Origin: Gemmatimonadaceae bacterium
GTDB lineage: Bacteria; Gemmatimonadota; Gemmatimonadetes; Gemmatimonadales; Gemmatimonadaceae
Assembly: GCA_036003045.1 (NCBI GenBank)
Contig: DASYSS010000032.1
Span: 58,027-122,026, forward strand
Length of the DNA: 64,000 bases
Reading direction: 5' to 3'
In this document: piece after piece, positions 52,178 to 61,533 of the stretch
Layout: each line of letters starts with the position of its first letter
How positions within the stretch are numbered: the stretch's first letter is position 1
Notes under the pieces: model-generated
Seen by the model: only the letters and a program-made list of their open reading frames with translations
Databases searched by the model: none
What the model was told of the DNA's origin: nothing
Program-made: the position numbers and the translations under genes

Positions 52178-53395
52178 GTGACGCCGAACCCGGACGCGAT
52201 TGGTGCTGGAATCGTCGTGCATGTGTTCGGCAAAACAGACGTGGGGCGGACTCGCGAGCACAACGAGGACGCGTATCTCGTCGCCGATCTGTCGACGGAC
52301 GATTCGTCGTTGCCGACCGCGACGCGACAACAAGGGGCGGGTCCGAAGGGGTCGCTGTTCATGGTCGCGGATGGCATGGGCGGCGCGGCCGCCGGCGAGA
52401 TCGCGAGCGCGATGGCGGTCGAGTCGATCAAGACCGAGATGCGCACGAACTGGGTCCAGCAACCCGCGACCGACGCCGAGGCGTTCGTTCTCGCGCTCAA
52501 GACGGCGACCAAGAACGCCAACACGCAGATCCACACGTACGCGTCGCAGCACGCCGAGTATCGCGGGATGGGGACGACGGCGACGATCGCCGGCCTGCTG
52601 GGCGACACGCTGTATTTGGCACAGGTGGGCGACTCTCGGGCCTACGTCGTGCGCCGCGGTGTCGCGCGACAGATCACGAAGGATCAGTCGCTGATGCAGA
52701 AGCTCGTCGAGGCGGGCGAGCTCACGGAAGAAGAGGCCGAGCACAGCGAGCGTCGCAACATCATCCTCCAGGCGCTCGGTCCCGAGCAGAACATCCGCGT
52801 CGATCTCACGCACCAGCCGGTGCGACGCGGCGACGTGCTGGTGTTGTGCAGCGACGGACTCTCGAGTCAACTCAACAAAGACGCGATCGCCGAAGTCGTG
52901 ACGGAGCAGGACGACCTAGAAGCCGCGTGTCAAAGCTTGATCGATCTGGCGAACGCGAGGGGTGGACCGGACAACATCACGGTCATCTTGGCGCGGTTCG
53001 ACGGGAATGGGCTTTTCCCGCCCGCCGACACGGATGAAGTGGGACACCAGGTCTTCCCGCTTCCGAGCACGCTCACGCCGACGGACCCGATCGATGCATT
53101 CGGCATCGACCCGCGAGTCTTTCCGACTGAAGAGATGGAAGCGATCGAAGGGCTGCCGGCAAACGTGGCCGGCGAGTTGGGCGACGAGCCGCCGCCGGCC
53201 CGCCCGCAGCAACTGTCGCCCCAGGAGCTATTGAAGAAGTACACGCCGCAGAAGGCGCAGCCTCCCGCCCCCGAGGTTCCGCCACCGGTCGTCTCGGACG
53301 CGAGGCGAAACGCGGGACGGACGATTTCGTTTGGGCTGCTCGCGTTGGCGATCGCGGGCGCGCTGTGGTTCCTGTACTCGGCGGCCACGCGTTGA
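52178..53395 (+). CDS. PP2C-type Ser/Thr phosphatase with C-terminal transmembrane anchor
   Basis: 405 residues from GTG 52178. PP2C domain about 12-250 with all metal-site motifs: GRTREHNEDAYL, MVADGMGGAAAGE, GMGTTATIAGLL, AQVGDSRAYVV, VLCSDGLSS and ARGGPDNITVILA. Residues 255-375 are a proline-rich linker, then one transmembrane helix (ISFGLLALAIAGALWFLYSA) at the end, an unusual tail-anchored layout. It would reverse Ser/Thr kinase phosphorylation, but no Hanks-type kinase is in the window. Divergent from the amidase operon across 231 bp. Confidence 0.93.
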   Translation: MTPNPDAIGAGIVVHVFGKTDVGRTREHNEDAYLVADLSTDDSSLPTATRQQGAGPKGSLFMVADGMGGAAAGEIASAMAVESIKTEMRTNWVQQPATDAEAFVLALKTATKNANTQIHTYASQHAEYRGMGTTATIAGLLGDTLYLAQVGDSRAYVVRRGVARQITKDQSLMQKLVEAGELTEEEAEHSERRNIILQALGPEQNIRVDLTHQPVRRGDVLVLCSDGLSSQLNKDAIAEVVTEQDDLEAACQSLIDLANARGGPDNITVILARFDGNGLFPPADTDEVGHQVFPLPSTLTPTDPIDAFGIDPRVFPTEEMEAIEGLPANVAGELGDEPPPARPQQLSPQELLKKYTPQKAQPPAPEVPPPVVSDARRNAGRTISFGLLALAIAGALWFLYSAATR

Positions 53396-53484
53396 CGCTG
53401 TAACGAGCGGACCGCCGAGTCCCTAGGGAACGTCGAAACGCCGCGCCACGCTGAGCCGGATCGGCTCTACCAGGCCAGAAAAAC

Positions 53485-53582
53485 TCAACGCAGATGCCGC
53501 AGATTTTGAAAAACGATCCCGCAGATTGTTTATAAGCTTTTATCTGCGGGATTGTCGTTCCAATCTGCGTCATCTGTGTTGA
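53485..53582. repeat. R4 hairpin element (CGCAGAT units)
   Basis: Nearly the full 98 bp folds back on itself: CAACGCAGATGCCGCAGAT ... ATCCCGCAGATTG faces its complement ending CAATCTGCGTCATCTGTGTTG, with a short A/T-rich loop (TTTATAAGCTTTTAT). It stands between the convergent phosphatase and anmK genes and could terminate either. Confidence 0.85.
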
Positions 53583-53627
53583 ATTTTCTCGGCGAACCTC
53601 GTAGCCGGAGTTCCGGGCGAACTTCCC

Positions 53628-54758
53628 TCAGGCCGGCGTGAGCTTGCCCAGAATTCGCGGACCTTTTGCTCCCGTCGCGCGCGGGACGTTGGCGGCGCGT
53701 GACTCGAGGTGGAGGTGGGCGAGGAGCGCGAAGGCGACGGCTTCTTTGGCTTCGCCATCGAAGTAGCGGGCCGCGAACGGGCGAATGGAGAGCGGAGCGA
53801 GCGCATGCTCGATCATCCGCATCAGCGTCGGATTCCTGGCGCCGCCGCCAGAGACCAGCACCTCCGTGACCGGCTCAGGCAAGAACCGGCGATACGAGTC
53901 GGCGATGCTGCGCGCCGTGAGAGCGGCCGCGGTGGCGACGATGTCCGGCGTCGTCGCGCCCTGCTTGGCCGCACGGCAATCGTCGACGAGCGACTCGGCG
54001 TAGGCGCGATCGAAGAGCTCGCGGCCCGTGGACTTGGGCGGGTCGGTCGAGAAGTATGGGTGCGTGAGGAGACGATCGACCACGGAATCGACGGGAGATC
54101 CGGCGGCGGCAAGCGCGCCGTCGACGTCGAACGTCAGTGAAGGATTCAACAATCTCGTCACCGCATCGACGACGGTGACGCCCGGCCCGGTATCGAAGGC
54201 GCGCACGCCGCGCACGTCGCCGCCCGGGGGAACGACGGTGACGTTGCCGATGCCGCCGATGTTCTGGAGGGCGCGCCAATCGTCGCCGGAAAAAAGAATC
54301 GCGTCGGCGATGGGAACGAGCGGCGCGCCCTGCCCTCCGGCGGCGACGTCGCGAACGCGAAAGTCGCTCACGACCGAAATGCCCGTCCGCTCGGCGATCA
54401 CGGCGGATTCCCCGAGCTGCCACGTCGAGTGGGGCGGGTCGTGCCAGAGCGTTTGGCCGTGCGAGCCGATCGCGCGCACGTCGCCGCGAGGAACGCCGGC
54501 GTCGGCGAGCGCACCGATCGCCGAGTCGGCGAGCCAGTGGCCGAGGTCGAAGGCGAGGTTGCAGTAGTCGCGCGCCGATCCGCCCTCGAGCGCGGCCTCC
54601 AGGCGCGTGCGCTGCGCCGGAGTGTACGGGCTAGAGCGAAACGCGAGCAGCTGGGACTCGATGCGGTTGTCGCTCGGGTCGTCGGCGATGAACCGGACGA
54701 CGGCGGCCGCGATGCCGTCGAGTGAGGTGCCCGACATCAAGCCGACGTAGACGCTCAC
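53628..54758 (-). CDS. anmK: Anhydro-N-acetylmuramic acid kinase
   Basis: 376 residues from GTG 54758, overlapping the murQ stop (GTGA). YVGLMSGTSLDGIAAAVVRF is the AnmK signature near the N-terminus (ATP/sugar binding), followed by IGSHGQTLWHDP, SDFRVRDVAAGGQGAPLVPIAD and NIGGIGNVTVVPP, then FDTGPGVTVVDA and VLVSGGGARNPTLM. It converts 1,6-anhydro-MurNAc to MurNAc-6-phosphate in peptidoglycan recycling. Translationally coupled to MurQ, the next enzyme of the same route. Confidence 0.97.
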   Translation of the reverse strand: MSVYVGLMSGTSLDGIAAAVVRFIADDPSDNRIESQLLAFRSSPYTPAQRTRLEAALEGGSARDYCNLAFDLGHWLADSAIGALADAGVPRGDVRAIGSHGQTLWHDPPHSTWQLGESAVIAERTGISVVSDFRVRDVAAGGQGAPLVPIADAILFSGDDWRALQNIGGIGNVTVVPPGGDVRGVRAFDTGPGVTVVDAVTRLLNPSLTFDVDGALAAAGSPVDSVVDRLLTHPYFSTDPPKSTGRELFDRAYAESLVDDCRAAKQGATTPDIVATAAALTARSIADSYRRFLPEPVTEVLVSGGGARNPTLMRMIEHALAPLSIRPFAARYFDGEAKEAVAFALLAHLHLESRAANVPRATGAKGPRILGKLTPA

Positions 54759-55684
54759 AATGGAATGTCGGGTACGGGCGGCGGTGGGCGGTCGACGACT
54801 CGCCGAATGACGCCGCCCGCCTCGTCGAGCGCGCGGTCGGCATCGGCGCGCGAGGTCTCGAGGAAATGCATGACGATCGCGGTCTTCACCACGCCGCCCG
54901 CTTGCTCGAGCAGATCGCGCGCGTCTTTTCGGCCGACCTCGCAAACCTCCATGAGAATTCTCTCGCTCCGATCCTTGAGCTTGTTGTTCGTGGCGCGGAG
55001 GTCGATCATGAGGTTGCCGTAGGTCTTGCCGAGCCGGATCATGGCGCCCGTCGTGATCATGTTGAGCACGAGCTTGGTGGCGGTGCCCGCCTTCATTCGG
55101 GTCGAGCCGGTGACGACCTCGGGGCCGGTCAGCGGGAGAATCAGGATATCGACGAGGTCGAGTGTCTCCTGAGGAGGCGGGGAGCAGGCGACGAGGGCCG
55201 TCGCCGCGCTCACGACACGGGCATGCTCGAGCGCACGGCGCACGTAGGGCGTGGTCCCCGAGGCTGCGATTCCGATGACGAAATCGCCTTCGCGGACGCC
55301 GTGCGCAGTGAGGTCTTCGGCCGCGCTTTCGATGCGATCCTCGGCGCCCTCCTGCGAGCGCGTGAGGGCCGGCGCTCCGCCGGCGATGACCCCCTGCACC
55401 ATCTCGGGGTCGGTACCGTAGGTCGGCGGACACTCGGAGGCGTCGAGGACACCGAGTCGCCCGGACGTGCCGGCGCCGACGTAGAACAGCCGGCCGCCGC
55501 GGCGAAAGGTGGCTTCGGCGGTCTCGATGGCGCGGGCGATCGCCTCGCGCTGCGCGCCGACGATCTCGGGAACGGTTCGATCTTCGGCGTTTATAAGGTC
55601 GACGATTTCGAGCGGCGTGGCGAGATCGATCGCGGCCGTGCGCGCGTTCCGGCGCTCGGTGAGCCGAGGGTCGATGAACGTCAT
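54755..55684 (-). CDS. murQ: N-acetylmuramic acid 6-phosphate etherase
   Basis: 309 residues, the usual length. SIS-domain protein: RGGRLFYVGAGTSGRLGVLDASECPPTYGTDPEMVQGVIAGG is the family signature with the catalytic Glu, then GIAASGTTPYV, GSTRMKAGTATKLVLNMI and the C-terminal LLEQAGGVVKTAIVM helical part. It removes the lactyl ether of MurNAc-6P to give GlcNAc-6P. With AnmK downstream (4-bp overlap), this is a complete anhydro-MurNAc recycling unit. Divergent from the barrel gene at 55742 with 57 bp between. Confidence 0.97.
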   Translation of the reverse strand: MTFIDPRLTERRNARTAAIDLATPLEIVDLINAEDRTVPEIVGAQREAIARAIETAEATFRRGGRLFYVGAGTSGRLGVLDASECPPTYGTDPEMVQGVIAGGAPALTRSQEGAEDRIESAAEDLTAHGVREGDFVIGIAASGTTPYVRRALEHARVVSAATALVACSPPPQETLDLVDILILPLTGPEVVTGSTRMKAGTATKLVLNMITTGAMIRLGKTYGNLMIDLRATNNKLKDRSERILMEVCEVGRKDARDLLEQAGGVVKTAIVMHFLETSRADADRALDEAGGVIRRVVDRPPPPVPDIPL

Positions 55685-55741
55685 GTGGCGGCTAACTTAG
55701 GCGGAGTCGTGCACGACCCGCAACAACGCCCGGAGGCCCGA

Positions 55742-56398
55742 GTGCGACAGCGATTCGTGTGGTCGTGTGTTCTCGTCGGCGTGGCGTTGACGACTCGCGC
55801 CAATGCGCAGATCCGCGCGCCGCGTGGCCCTGAACCGACGAGCCCGTACAACGTCGGTCTTTCGTATGGGCTCTTCGAGCTCGGCACGTACACCGACGGC
55901 CGGAGCAACACGACGTGGGATTTTGGATGGACCACGTCGGTCGCGGCGACAGTCGAGAAGACGCTCACGGCCGGGTCGGCGGTCGGACTCGAAGCCGCTT
56001 TTGCGTCGCCGCGATTGAACTACAACCCGGTCGGCGTGTTCGGGTCCTGCCCAACGCTTGGCGGGTGCATCGCCAAGGCAGACGTGACGCAGTTCCTGAT
56101 CACGGGGCGTTTGGGCGGAGGATTTCTGGGGATTCGCTCGTCGTTCGTTCTCAAAGCCGGCGCCACGCAGTTCGGCAATTTCCGCGACGCGACGACGGAT
56201 ACGAAGTTGAGCGGAATGGGGGGCGGTTGGGATCCGACGTTCGGGACCGACTATCAGTTGGGCGTGTCACTGACGCCCAGAACGGACATGTATTTCGAGA
56301 CGGGGTTGCTGTTCGTGCTGCATGATTCCGGGAACACGGTCACGACGGCGCCGCCGACCAACTACACGGTCAAGATCGGACTCAGGCAGGGCTTCTAG
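55742..56398 (+). CDS. Small outer-membrane barrel protein
   Basis: 218 residues from GTG 55742, chosen because GGAGG lies 5 bp upstream; GTG 55709 is the alternative. Signal peptide MRQRFVWSCVLVGVALTTRANA. Barrel-type strands: YNVGLSYGLFELGTYTDG, WDFGWTTSVAATVEKTLTAGSAVGLEAAF, QFLITGRLGGGFLGIRSSFVLKAG, MYFETGLLFVLHD and a terminal NYTVKIGLRQGF. Two cysteines (GSCPTLGGC) in a loop. No family named. A terminator follows. Confidence 0.75.
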   Translation: MRQRFVWSCVLVGVALTTRANAQIRAPRGPEPTSPYNVGLSYGLFELGTYTDGRSNTTWDFGWTTSVAATVEKTLTAGSAVGLEAAFASPRLNYNPVGVFGSCPTLGGCIAKADVTQFLITGRLGGGFLGIRSSFVLKAGATQFGNFRDATTDTKLSGMGGGWDPTFGTDYQLGVSLTPRTDMYFETGLLFVLHDSGNTVTTAPPTNYTVKIGLRQGF

Positions 56399-56468
56399 CT
56401 CCGGCGACGACGTTCATCGTCGGCAAGGCGAAAACGAAGCCGCTCTGCAGGTAGCCGACGGCAAGAAG

Positions 56469-56503
56469 CAAAACGGGGCGCCCGCGAAGGAGCGCCCCGT
56501 TTG
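56469..56503. terminator. Bidirectional terminator
   Basis: AAAACGGGGCGC and GCGCCCCGTTT form an 11-bp GC-rich stem with A4 and T3 flanks, between the convergent genes at 56398 and 56524. Confidence 0.8.
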
Positions 56504-56523
56504 ACATCTCTAAAGCTCGCGAA

Positions 56524-57423
56524 CTAGGCCTTGACAGTCGCCGCCGAGTTGAGCTTGACGACGATGGGACCGCCGGCTGGGATGCAGCCCTGGTAGTTGG
56601 CCGTGGCGGCGGCGACGCCGGCTCCGGCGGCGGCTCCCGCGGCGCCACCGATCACGGCGCCCTTGGTGCTCTTGCCGATGAGCTTTCCGGCAATGGCGCC
56701 GGCGACGGCGCCGACGGCGACCTTCTGCACGTCCTTGCCCTTCGACTCGTCGCGGATGCGGTCGATCGATGCGGACGTCACGCTGGCATCGAGCGGATAC
56801 GTCTTGCCGCCGAACGTCACGGAATTGACGGCGAAGTTGATGACGATCGGATCGTTCGAGTTCTCGCTGCGCTTGAGCTCAGTGACGGTCATGTTCACCG
56901 TCGCGCCGGACGGAATCGACGCGCCGTTCGTGCCGGACACCGCGCCGTCGAGCGTAGCGCTCACGTGGTCGCCGACCGCGTTGGTGTTCGTGCAGACCTT
57001 CTCACTTGCATGAAGGTTGAGCGTCGTGCCGGCCGCGATCATGCCGACCGCGCCGCCCGCCTTCGCGCCTTCGCTGCCCGCGGGATTCTTCGTCTCGCTG
57101 TTGCCGCTCGGCGTCGTCACGGACGTCGCGGCGGCGCCGGGCTTCGGCGTCGACGGCTTCACGTCATGCGCGCGAGGCTCGGGACGCTTGCGTTCCGGCG
57201 CGGGCGCGGCAGCGGGAGCGGGAGCAGTGTCCTTCAACTGAGGCTTCGCCGCGCTGTCGTGATTCGCCATCGCGAGATCGCGGCTCAGCGAGCTGTCCGC
57301 GCCGAGCGCGGCGCTGTCGGGACCTTTCTTCGCTTCTTTACTACACGCCGCGAAGAGCGCGGCAGCGAGCACGATCGACGCGCCGAGGCGGCGGGTATCT
57401 TTCGTCATGATGGGTGGGGTCAT
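56524..57423 (-). CDS. Glycine-zipper lipoprotein
   Basis: 299 residues from ATG 57423, behind an excellent ribosome-binding site (AGGAGGA). Lipobox LFAAC. A long Ala/Pro/Lys linker (about 60-125) is followed by a beta domain (GTTLNLHASEKVCTNTNAVGDHVSATLDG; ASIPSGATVNMTVTEL) and, at 225-280, a glycine zipper (VGAVAGAIAGKLIG ... VIGGAAGAAAGAGVAAATA) that could insert into or pack against a membrane. Last residues again beta. Envelope role likely; no enzyme. It diverges from the ABC exporter by only 28 bp. Confidence 0.85.
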   Translation of the reverse strand: MTPPIMTKDTRRLGASIVLAAALFAACSKEAKKGPDSAALGADSSLSRDLAMANHDSAAKPQLKDTAPAPAAAPAPERKRPEPRAHDVKPSTPKPGAAATSVTTPSGNSETKNPAGSEGAKAGGAVGMIAAGTTLNLHASEKVCTNTNAVGDHVSATLDGAVSGTNGASIPSGATVNMTVTELKRSENSNDPIVINFAVNSVTFGGKTYPLDASVTSASIDRIRDESKGKDVQKVAVGAVAGAIAGKLIGKSTKGAVIGGAAGAAAGAGVAAATANYQGCIPAGGPIVVKLNSAATVKA

Positions 57424-57451
57424 GGGAAATCCTCCTGGAGTACACTAAGAA

Positions 57452-59317
57452 GTGGCAAAGTCGGTGCCGTCGCTGCGCTCGCTTCGGCGATTAATTCCGT
57501 ACTATAGACCGTACCGTCGTTCAGTGGTCACGGGCGTTGTGCTTGTCGTCACATCGGCGGCGTTCGCGAGCACGGGGCCGTGGTTCCTGCGCCGCGCGCT
57601 CGACGGTATCCGGGCCGGCGCTCCATTGCGTTCCATTTGGCTCCTCGGCGCCGCCATGATCGGCGTGTCGCTCATCGGAGGTGTCGGACGCTTCTGGATG
57701 CGAGAGCTTCTCAACGGCATGAGCCGTTGGATCGAATACGACCTACGCAACGATCTGTTCAGAAATTTAGAACGGCTCGATGCCACATACTACTCCCGCG
57801 TACGCACCGGCGACCTCATGGCCCGGTTGACGAACGATTTGAGCGCCGTCCGAATGGCCGCGGGCCCGGCGGTGATGTACCTCACCAACACGATCGCCGG
57901 CGGCGCGTTCGCTTTGGCGTTCATGGTGTATATCTCGCCGGGGCTGACCGCTGCGGCCGCGCTGCCGATGGCGCTGCTTCCGCTGCTGGGCATTCTCATC
58001 GGGCGACGAATTCACGCACGCTTCGAAGCCGTGCAGTCACACTTTTCCGACCTCACCACGCTCGCGCAGGAGAATCTTGCGGGCGTGCGCATCGTGCGCG
58101 CGTTCCGGCAGGAGCGCGCCGAGATCGCGCGGTTCGCGGCGGCGAACGAGGAATATCTCGAGCGGAACATGGCGCTCGCGCGGCTCTACGGCGCCATGCA
58201 GCCAGGCTTCTCGATTCTCGCGGGGCTCGGCATGGTGAGCGTCGTGGGCGTCGGCGGTGTGCTCGTGCTGCGCGGATCGATCACCGTCGGAAGCTTCGTC
58301 GCATTCGGTCTCTACCTGGGCATGCTCACGTGGCCGCTCATCGCGCTGGGTTGGGTCATCAACCTGTTTCAGCGCGGCGCGGCGTCGATGACGCGACTCC
58401 TCGACGTGCTCGACGCGAAGCCGGCGCTCGAGGAGCCGGAGCATCCGCGCACGCTGCCGCCGACGCGCGGCGGACGCGGCATCGAGTTCGTCAACGTCGG
58501 CTTCCACTATCCGGCGCACGCGGACGGAGAGCCGCGCTGGGTGCTTCGCAACGTAAGCTTCACGGTTCCGGCGGGTGCGACGATCGGGGTGGTCGGTGCG
58601 ACGGCGAGCGGCAAGAGCGCGTTGATGGACCTCGTGCCGCGCCTCTTCGACCCGCAGGAGGGTGAGATTCGAATCGACGGAGTGCCGACTCGAGAGCTCG
58701 ACCTCGCGACCCTGCGTCGAGAGATAGGCTACGTGCCACAAGAGAGCTTTCTCTTCTCCGACACGATCGCGAGCAATCTCGCCTACGCGGACACGAGCGA
58801 CGCCGACGGGCGCTGGGCCGCCGACGTCGCACAGCTCGGCGACACGATCGAGGCTTTCCCCGGCGGGTACGACACCGTACTCGGCGAACGCGGGATCAAC
58901 CTGTCGGGCGGCCAAAAGCAGCGCGCCGCGCTGGCGAGAGCGCTCGCCCGGCGGCCCGCCATCGTGCTCCTCGACGATGCGCTGTCGGCAGTGGACACGC
59001 ACACCGAAGCTGAGATATTACGGTCACTTCGCGAGGCCTTGAGCGGACGAACCGCGATGATCGCCTCCCATCGAGTCAGCGCGATTCGGGACGCGACGTG
59101 GATCATCGTGCTGGACGAAGGCCGGGTCGTCGAGCAGGGTAAGCACGCGGAGCTCTTGGCGGCCGGGGGCCGGTATTGGTCGCTCCTGAGCCGGCAGCAG
59201 CTCGAGGACTCCATCGATGAGGAGCCGGGGGATGGAGGTGGTACGGGGGGAGGACAAAATGGCCTGACGGACCCCGAGTTGGCAGACGCGATTCCAAGAG
59301 GTAATGTCAACGCATGA
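57452..59317 (+). CDS. ABC exporter, fused permease-ATPase (MdlB/MsbA type)
   Basis: 621 residues from GTG 57452. Six transmembrane helices in residues 22-315, then the ATPase domain: Walker [10 protein letters not shown] (382-390), Q-loop [13 protein letters not shown], signature LSGGQKQ (484-490), Walker [13 protein letters not shown]. The residue after the Walker B aspartate is D509 instead of the usual catalytic Glu, as in one half of MdlAB/YheIH-type heterodimers, which suggests a partner subunit elsewhere. H-loop ASHRVSAI. Exports lipids or drugs; substrate unknown. Overlaps the histidine kinase start (ATGA). Confidence 0.93.
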   Translation: MAKSVPSLRSLRRLIPYYRPYRRSVVTGVVLVVTSAAFASTGPWFLRRALDGIRAGAPLRSIWLLGAAMIGVSLIGGVGRFWMRELLNGMSRWIEYDLRNDLFRNLERLDATYYSRVRTGDLMARLTNDLSAVRMAAGPAVMYLTNTIAGGAFALAFMVYISPGLTAAAALPMALLPLLGILIGRRIHARFEAVQSHFSDLTTLAQENLAGVRIVRAFRQERAEIARFAAANEEYLERNMALARLYGAMQPGFSILAGLGMVSVVGVGGVLVLRGSITVGSFVAFGLYLGMLTWPLIALGWVINLFQRGAASMTRLLDVLDAKPALEEPEHPRTLPPTRGGRGIEFVNVGFHYPAHADGEPRWVLRNVSFTVPAGATIGVVGATASGKSALMDLVPRLFDPQEGEIRIDGVPTRELDLATLRREIGYVPQESFLFSDTIASNLAYADTSDADGRWAADVAQLGDTIEAFPGGYDTVLGERGINLSGGQKQRAALARALARRPAIVLLDDALSAVDTHTEAEILRSLREALSGRTAMIASHRVSAIRDATWIIVLDEGRVVEQGKHAELLAAGGRYWSLLSRQQLEDSIDEEPGDGGGTGGGQNGLTDPELADAIPRGNVNA

Positions 59318-60159
59318 GCCGGGTTGAATCCGCAGCAGACATCCGATCGCCAATGACCGCACCGACGAGCGCAGAGGCGCGACTCGCCGCGCTTCAGACG
59401 CGCTTCGAGGAGGCGATGCTGCAAATCGCCGAGCTTCGTACGCGCGACAAACTCAAGACGCAGTTCCTCGCCAACATCTCCCACGACCTCCGCACGCCGC
59501 TCACCGCGGTGATCACGCACGCCGAGATTCTCCGCGACGGCATTCTGGGCGATCTGTCGCCCAGGCAACTCGAGAGCGTGAACGGCATCATTCATGGCGG
59601 ACGTCAGCTGCTCGATCAAGTCGGCGAGATTCTCACCTACGCGCGCGGCGCGGCCGACCAGTTGGCGATCATCCCGACGCGCTTCACGGTTCGCGAGGTG
59701 CTCGAACAGGCGAGCGCTCTCAACGAGTCGCTGCTCAAGAAAAAGCGACTGACGCTCTTCGTCGAAGCCGACGCCGGCGTGCCGGTAGTGACCGCCGACC
59801 GCGAGAAGATCGCGCACGTCGTCGGCAACTTGCTCGGCAACGCGATCGAGTTCACGGCCGCCGGCGGCCGCGTCTGGCTGAAGGCGTGTTTGGCGAGCGG
59901 CGAGCCGGTGCAATCGGTGATGGTGGAAGTCGGCGACACGGGTGTCGGCATCGCGCCAGAGCACCACGACCTCATCTTCCGCGAGTTCGCCCAGGTCGAC
60001 GCGACGCCCTCGCGTCCGCACCACGGCACCGGGCTCGGGCTCACGATCGCGCGCAAGCTCGTCGAGATGCATGGCGGCCGCATCTGGGTCGAAAGCCGAC
60101 TCGGCGCCGGCAGCCGGTTCTTTTTCACCGTGCCTGTCACGCCGCCTCGCGCCGATTGA
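59314..60159 (+). CDS. Soluble sensor histidine kinase
   Basis: 281 residues, no transmembrane segment or PAS domain. A short coiled coil ([25 protein letters not shown]) leads into HisKA with H57 in [14 protein letters not shown]. HATPase: N box [12 protein letters not shown]1 DTGVGIAP, G2 [18 protein letters not shown]. All catalytic boxes are intact. It overlaps the ABC exporter stop (ATGA), a strong hint that transporter and kinase function together, as in transporter-sensing kinases. A single-domain receiver follows 245 bp later and is a candidate partner. Confidence 0.93.
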   Translation: MSRVESAADIRSPMTAPTSAEARLAALQTRFEEAMLQIAELRTRDKLKTQFLANISHDLRTPLTAVITHAEILRDGILGDLSPRQLESVNGIIHGGRQLLDQVGEILTYARGAADQLAIIPTRFTVREVLEQASALNESLLKKKRLTLFVEADAGVPVVTADREKIAHVVGNLLGNAIEFTAAGGRVWLKACLASGEPVQSVMVEVGDTGVGIAPEHHDLIFREFAQVDATPSRPHHGTGLGLTIARKLVEMHGGRIWVESRLGAGSRFFFTVPVTPPRAD

Positions 60160-60199
60160 GTCCCAGGTGGCGTAATACTTTCGTAGCGCCTTGTCGGCC

Positions 60200-60345
60200 C
60201 TTACGACTAGGGACTACGGATTTCGCGGATTGGGCGGAGTATCGCGGAAAAAGCAAAAAGTATTCTTTAAAACAAAGAGCGTTTTTCCGCGAAATCCCTT
60301 CATTCCGCGAAATCGGTGCAGTACCAATTGGTACAGCTACACAGG
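60200..60345. repeat. R4 hairpin element (TTCGCGGA type)
   Basis: Left arm CTACGGATTTCGCGGATTGGG ... ATCGCGGAAAAAGC faces right arm GCGTTTTTCCGCGAAATCCC ... CCGCGAAATCGGTGCAGTACC. The outer right end (GGTACTGCACCGATTTCGCGGAA on the minus strand) equals the left end of the 12863 element except for one or two bases. A shorter hairpin AGTACCAATTGGTACAG follows at 60332-60352. It separates the histidine kinase from the receiver gene. Confidence 0.85.
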
Positions 60346-60404
60346 CCAATACGCGGACCGTACGGAAGAGGAATCATGTACGCACCCGCGAGTAGAGACA
60401 GCAC

Positions 60405-60770
60405 GTGGCGCCGCACATATTGATCGTCGAGGACAACGAGCACGTGACGACGGCGCTCCAGATTCTGCTGGAGACGGTGCCGTGGCGTGTATCGGTGGCG
60501 GATTCGATCGAGAGCGCGTTGGCGGTGACGCGGAGTGATCCGCCGTCGGTGGCCTTGTTGGATCTGACGCTTCCGGACGGCGACGGGTTGTTGCTCGCGG
60601 AGCCGCTCAAGAATTCGGGTACAAAAAGGATCGTCGTCCTGACCGGGCACGACGATCGAGAGACTCGGCAGCGGTGCCTCGACGCCGGATGCTCGGACGT
60701 GTTGGTAAAGCCGGTCTCGGTGCGTGACCTGATCGACCGCAGCCGGGACTGGATCGCCGAGCTACAGTAG
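60405..60770 (+). CDS. Single-domain response regulator
   Basis: 121 residues from GTG 60405. Receiver fold only: acidic pair in ILIVEDNEH, phospho-acceptor D53 in VALLDLTLPDGDG, T80 in VVLTGHDD and K102 in VLVKPVSVRDL. No output domain, so it works by protein contact or as a phosphate relay. Likely partner of the kinase at 59314. Its 3' end overlaps the convergent ccdA gene by 9 bp. Confidence 0.93.
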   Translation: MAPHILIVEDNEHVTTALQILLETVPWRVSVADSIESALAVTRSDPPSVALLDLTLPDGDGLLLAEPLKNSGTKRIVVLTGHDDRETRQRCLDAGCSDVLVKPVSVRDLIDRSRDWIAELQ

Positions 60771-61526
60771 CTGTTTGAGGGCGTTGGGCGTCCAGCCCTG
60801 CAAGACGCCGGTGAGCACCGACATGTAGTCGCTGATCATCAGGACCGCGACCAAGACGAGGACCGCGCCGGCGACGCGGCTGACCCAGAAAATGTGGCCG
60901 CGGACGATCGCGAAGGCGGCGAGGAACCGTTCCACGGCGACGGCCGCCAACACGAATGGAACCGCCAAGCCGAGCGAATAGGCACCGAGCAGCGCGACGC
61001 CGCGCGACACCTGCGCTTGGGTCGCCGCGTAGGTGAGGATGCTGCCCAGGATGGGTCCGATGCACGGCGTCCACCCGGCCCCAAACGCGATTCCGACCAG
61101 CACCGTCCCGAAGTAGCCGAGCGGTTTGTCTGTGAGATGGATCCGGCGCTCTCGAGCGAAGATGCCTAGGTTGAAGACGCCGAGCAGGTACAGGCCGAAG
61201 GCGAGGACCAGCACTCCGCCGACCCGACTGATCCAGACCCGATACGTGACGAGCAGGCGACCGATGAGCGTGGCCGAAGCGCCGAGGGCGAGGAAGATGA
61301 TCGAGAAGCCGGCGACGAAGAGCAACGCGTGGACGACGGTCGTGCGCCGCGCGCGGTTGGCGTCGTCGAGCGAGAGTCCCGTGATGAAAGTGATGTAGCT
61401 CGGAATGAGCGGAAGCACGCAAGGCGAGAGAAAGCTCGCGAGCCCGGCGCCGAACGCGATCGCCACACCGACGGTGCCTGCCAATCGTCCCCCCGAGGCG
61501 GATGGCGTGCCGCTGAACGCGGGCAC
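60762..61526 (-). CDS. ccdA: Cytochrome c biogenesis protein CcdA
   Basis: 254 residues with six transmembrane helices. The redox cysteines are C36 in SFLSPCVLPLIPSY and C155 in GAGWTPCIGPILGS, the standard CcdA/DsbD-like pair. It carries electrons from cytoplasmic thioredoxin to periplasmic thiol proteins for cytochrome c maturation. No thioredoxin-like partner is adjacent. Starts 8 bp from the divergent GTG at 61534. Confidence 0.95.
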   Translation of the reverse strand: MPAFSGTPSASGGRLAGTVGVAIAFGAGLASFLSPCVLPLIPSYITFITGLSLDDANRARRTTVVHALLFVAGFSIIFLALGASATLIGRLLVTYRVWISRVGGVLVLAFGLYLLGVFNLGIFARERRIHLTDKPLGYFGTVLVGIAFGAGWTPCIGPILGSILTYAATQAQVSRGVALLGAYSLGLAVPFVLAAVAVERFLAAFAIVRGHIFWVSRVAGAVLVLVAVLMISDYMSVLTGVLQGWTPNALKQLL

Positions 61527-61533
61527 GCCTCAC

